From positions 434,001 through 498,000 of the forward strand of contig NZ_WJYO01000002.1 of assembly GCF_010994095.1 (NCBI RefSeq): DNA of 64,000 nucleotides, in the 5' to 3' direction. The translations under genes were made by a program, and so were the position numbers. Under the pieces are notes generated by a model, which searched no databases, had not been told where the DNA came from, and saw only the letters and a program-made list of their open reading frames with translations. Each line of letters starts with the position of its first letter. The stretch's first letter is position 1. Origin of the DNA: Mumia xiangluensis. Its GTDB lineage: Bacteria > Actinomycetota > Actinomycetes > Propionibacteriales > Nocardioidaceae. Positions 61,567-64,000 of this stretch are shown piece by piece.

Positions 61567-62568
61567 CTAGCGGATCTCCGGCTTCGGGGACCGCGAGACC
61601 AGCATGCTCACGAGCTCCTTCGGCGTCGCCTCGCCGCGGATGAGCGCCGCGACCTGCTCGACGATCGGCATGTCCACGCCGTGCAGGCGCGCGAGCTCGG
61701 AGACCGAGTCGCTGGACTTGACGCCCTCGGCGACCTGACGCGTCGAGGCCACGATCTCGTCGACCGTCATGCCACGTCCGAGCTTCTCGCCGAAGGTGCG
61801 GTTGCGCGACAGGGGCGAGCTGCACGTGGCGACCAGGTCACCCATGCCGGCCAGGCCCATCATCGTCATCGGGTCGGCGCCCATGGCGAGCCCGAGCCGC
61901 GCCGTCTCCGCGAGACCGCGCGTGATGACCGACGCCTTGGCGTTGTCGCCGTACCCGAGGCCGTCGGCTACACCGACCGCGAGCGCGATGACGTTCTTGG
62001 TCGTGCCCGCGAGCTCGCAGCCGACGACGTCGGTGTTCGTGTACGGACGGAACGCGGGCGTGTGGCACCACGCCTGCAGGCGCTGCGCCACGCCCTCGTC
62101 GACGCACGCGACGACCGCGGCGGCAGGCTCGCGCTGGGCGATCTCACGGGCGAGGTTCGGGCCGGTGACGACCGCCACCCGCTCGGGACCCGCGCCGGTC
62201 AGCTCGGCGATGACCTCGCTCATCCGCAGGTGGGTGCCGAGCTCGACACCCTTCATGAGGCTGACCACGACCGCGTCGTGCGGGATGTGGCGCGCCCAGT
62301 CGCGAAGGTTCGCGCGAAGCTGCTGCGACGGCACGGCGAGGACCACGAACTCCGCGTCCGCGAGCACGACGGCGGGGTCGTGGCTCGCCTTGATCGTCTC
62401 CGGGAGCAGGATGCCCGGGAGGTACTCGGGGTTCTCGCGGGTCTGGTTGATCGCGTCGCAGACCTCCTTGCGGCGGCCCCACAGGTGGACGTCGTTGCCG
62501 GCGTCGGCCAGGACCAACGAGAAGGCGGTCCCCCAGGAACCTGCACCGAGGACAGCGGTCTTCGCCAT
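61567..62568 (-). CDS. gpsA: Glycerol-3-phosphate dehydrogenase [NAD(P)+]
   Basis: A 333-residue enzyme making sn-glycerol-3-phosphate for phospholipids. KTAVLGAGSWGTAFSLVLAD is the nucleotide loop, VVSLMKGVE, VVTGPNLAREIAQ, ELAGTTKNVIALAVGVADGL and GLAGMGDLVATCSSPLSRNRTFG follow. AAGGAG lies 7 nt before the ATG. It is 5 bp downstream of plsC, so the two first steps of phosphatidic acid synthesis are co-transcribed. Confidence 0.97.
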   Translation of the reverse strand: MAKTAVLGAGSWGTAFSLVLADAGNDVHLWGRRKEVCDAINQTRENPEYLPGILLPETIKASHDPAVVLADAEFVVLAVPSQQLRANLRDWARHIPHDAVVVSLMKGVELGTHLRMSEVIAELTGAGPERVAVVTGPNLAREIAQREPAAAVVACVDEGVAQRLQAWCHTPAFRPYTNTDVVGCELAGTTKNVIALAVGVADGLGYGDNAKASVITRGLAETARLGLAMGADPMTMMGLAGMGDLVATCSSPLSRNRTFGEKLGRGMTVDEIVASTRQVAEGVKSSDSVSELARLHGVDMPIVEQVAALIRGEATPKELVSMLVSRSPKPEIR

Positions 62569-62573
62569 GCGTA

Positions 62574-63347
62574 CTACTCCTTCGTGGCCGACTGGCGTCG
62601 TGGGTGGGGGCGCTCCTTGACCCGCGGGTCGTCGCGGGACATCCGGTGCGACGGCGCGGGCACGCCGCGCACCAGGGCGAGCTGCTGGGTCACGGCATCC
62701 ATGATCCGGTCCGTGGCCTCGGCGAGGATACCGGCAGTGATCTCCCGACCACGAAGGTCGTCCAGATCGACGGGCGGGCCTGCCGAGATGTGCATCGTCT
62801 GCCGCGGACGGAACCGCGGGCGATGGCCGTACGGCTCGAGGAACAGGTTGGGGCCCCACTGCGCGACCGGGATGACCGGACACCCGGTCTCCAGCGACAC
62901 GCGCGCCACGCCGGTCTTGCCCGACATCGGCCACTCGTCGGGATCTCGTGTGATCGTGCCCTCGGGGTAGAAGATGACACCCTCGCCGTCGAGGACGGCC
63001 TGCTTCGCGGCGGCGTACGCGTCGGCAGCGTTGGCGGTGCCGCGGTAGACGGGGATCTGCCCGGTCGCGCGCAGGATCCTGCCGGCGACCGGGAGGTCGA
63101 GGATGGCGGCCTTCGCGAGGTATCGCGGCGGCACACCGTTGTCGTAGAGGAAGTGCGCGAGCATCACCGGGTCGGAGTGCGACACGTGGTTGGCTGCGAC
63201 GACGAAGCCCTCGTGGCGGGGCAGGTGCTCCGCCCCCGACCAGTCACGACGGACCATCGCGGTCACCGGGCCTCGCAGCACGGCGACGATGGACCGGAGC
63301 ACCGTCCCCGGATCGCGGTCCGGAGCGGCGTCGGCAGGGGTCCTCAT
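62574..63347 (-). CDS. plsC: 1-acylglycerol-3-phosphate O-acyltransferase-like
   Basis: A 257-residue acyltransferase. The catalytic H-x4-D is ANHVSHSDP (His54, Asp59), followed by QIPVYRG, FYPEGT and GCPVIPVAQWG, the four blocks of the PlsC family. It makes phosphatidic acid, though substrate specificity is inferred. The ATG at 63347 is chosen over a GTG at 63353 because TAGGCT lies 7 nt upstream (leaderless). The C-terminus is a basic, probably disordered tail. Confidence 0.93.
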   Translation of the reverse strand: MRTPADAAPDRDPGTVLRSIVAVLRGPVTAMVRRDWSGAEHLPRHEGFVVAANHVSHSDPVMLAHFLYDNGVPPRYLAKAAILDLPVAGRILRATGQIPVYRGTANAADAYAAAKQAVLDGEGVIFYPEGTITRDPDEWPMSGKTGVARVSLETGCPVIPVAQWGPNLFLEPYGHRPRFRPRQTMHISAGPPVDLDDLRGREITAGILAEATDRIMDAVTQQLALVRGVPAPSHRMSRDDPRVKERPHPRRQSATKE

Positions 63348-63417
63348 CCGCACGAGCCTAGTTCATGAGGGGTGGGGTCCGGCCTGGGTCCTGGGTTTCG
63401 TGAGGCAAGATCGACCC

Positions 63418-64000
63418 GTGGCAGCGCGTTGGACGATCGTGGTTCCGGTGAAGGAGACGGCGGTGGGCAAGTCCCGCCTCTCCGCGTTCGGTGCCGACCG
63501 TCCGTCGCTCGCGCTGGCGATGGCGCTCGACACGATCGACGCGGTGGTCGGATCGGCGCGGGTCAGCGACGTCATCGTGGTGTCGTCCGACCGGTCGCTC
63601 GTGGCGGCGCTCGGCGCTCTCGCGCGAGAAGGTTCCGGTGTGGCGCGCGTGCAGGTCCTCCCGGACGGAGGCACCGGGCTCGACGGCGCGCTCCGTTCCG
63701 GGATCGCGCTGGCGAGCCGGACGACGTCGTACGTCGCAGCCCTGACCGCCGACCTCCCGGGCCTGCGCGCGGACGACGTCGACGACGTCCTCGGCGTCGC
63801 CGAGCAGCACCGTCTGGGCGTGGTCGCTGACGCGGACGGCACCGGCACGACCCTGCTGACGGCGACCGAGCCCGCCGCGCTCGACCCGCAGTTCGGCGAA
63901 CGCTCGCTGGCCGCGCACCGCGCCCAGGGTGCCGTGCTGCTCGACGCGGCCCCGACGCTGCGGCGCGACGTCGACGTGCCCGCTCACCTCGTGGAGCTGG
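63418..64000 (+). CDS. cofC: 2-phospho-L-lactate (phosphoenolpyruvate) guanylyltransferase, 3' end outside window
   Basis: The frame opens with a GTG at 63418 and runs to the window edge (194 residues seen). WTIVVPVKETAVGKSRLSAF is the nucleotidyltransferase start, SYVAALTADLPGLRADDVDDVL the metal-binding Asp region, and ADGTGTTLLTATEP with FGERSLAAHRAQGA the CofC/FbiD signature. It makes the activated intermediate for coenzyme F420. CAAGAT lies 6 nt before the GTG. Divergent from plsC. Confidence 0.93.
   Translation, partial: MAARWTIVVPVKETAVGKSRLSAFGADRPSLALAMALDTIDAVVGSARVSDVIVVSSDRSLVAALGALAREGSGVARVQVLPDGGTGLDGALRSGIALASRTTSYVAALTADLPGLRADDVDDVLGVAEQHRLGVVADADGTGTTLLTATEPAALDPQFGERSLAAHRAQGAVLLDAAPTLRRDVDVPAHLVEL

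Noticed and set aside
1-64000. CRISPR array, prophage, insertion sequence or rRNA operon
   Set aside because: No regularly spaced repeats, transposase or integrase, phage structural gene or rRNA signature was found on either strand.

Overview
The window is GC-rich (about 70%) actinobacterial chromosome. WhiB, a GlnE/GlnA2 pair, DUF3052, DUF3145, DUF3817 and DUF3515 proteins, CofC of F420 synthesis, many GTG starts and many apparently leaderless promoters point to Actinomycetia, most likely the Propionibacteriales/Nocardioidaceae; the family assignment is inference from gene content. It is almost entirely core housekeeping sequence with a few accessory insertions. No insertion sequence, prophage, CRISPR array or rRNA operon was seen.

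Left part (1-35150). An edge-truncated TetR-like regulator, a membrane hydrolase, a LigD-type polymerase and a MerR regulator precede whiB. Then come glnE-glnA2 (minus) divergent from nadE, panB, a thioesterase, a SPOR-like small protein, map, and a MarR-MFS pair with a clear MarR operator. The RNase P RNA gene follows, then a manganese (yybP-ykoY) riboswitch driving a TMEM165/GDT1 cation exporter. Next are an RNB ribonuclease and yaaA (divergent), a tightly coupled RNase H/phosphatase - zinc-ribbon pair, a Nif3-like protein, a GT-C membrane glycosyltransferase, tRNA-Val, ahpE coupled to an acyl-CoA ligase, DUF3052, aceE, an AUR1-like PAP2 protein, an alpha/beta hydrolase and a PucR-type regulator. 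Much of this order (glnA2-glnE, panB, RNase H/CobC - zinc ribbon - Nif3, AhpE - DUF3052 - aceE - PucR) is also known from mycobacteria, but the fab genes that often follow the PucR regulator are absent here.

Middle (35151-46056). A 380-bp non-coding gap with a strong hairpin is followed by mostly lineage-specific genes: a Thr/Pro-rich membrane-anchored protein, DUF3145, an NAD(P)-binding reductase, a Tat-exported TIM-barrel enzyme under tandem LacI-type boxes, tRNA-Met, a PIG-L deacetylase and tRNA-Asn. The dgt-dnaG-sigma factor cluster and a secreted hydrolase follow.

Right part (46082-64000). This is a conserved core block: mutM, rnc, rpmF, DUF177, coaD, rsmD, a DinB protein, recG and a DAK2/FakA-like protein on the minus strand; rpmB divergent; then thiL, an Lrp-type effector domain, a DUF3515 lipoprotein, ddl, a Cys/Met PLP enzyme, gpsA, plsC and the start of cofC. 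A three-gene accessory module (SemiSWEET, FAD-linked oxidase, divergent AraC regulator) sits between rpmB and thiL.

Recurring regulatory theme: at least 17 genes have a TANNNT-like -10 hexamer exactly 6-8 nt before the start codon, the signature of leaderless transcripts. I used this to choose several starts.
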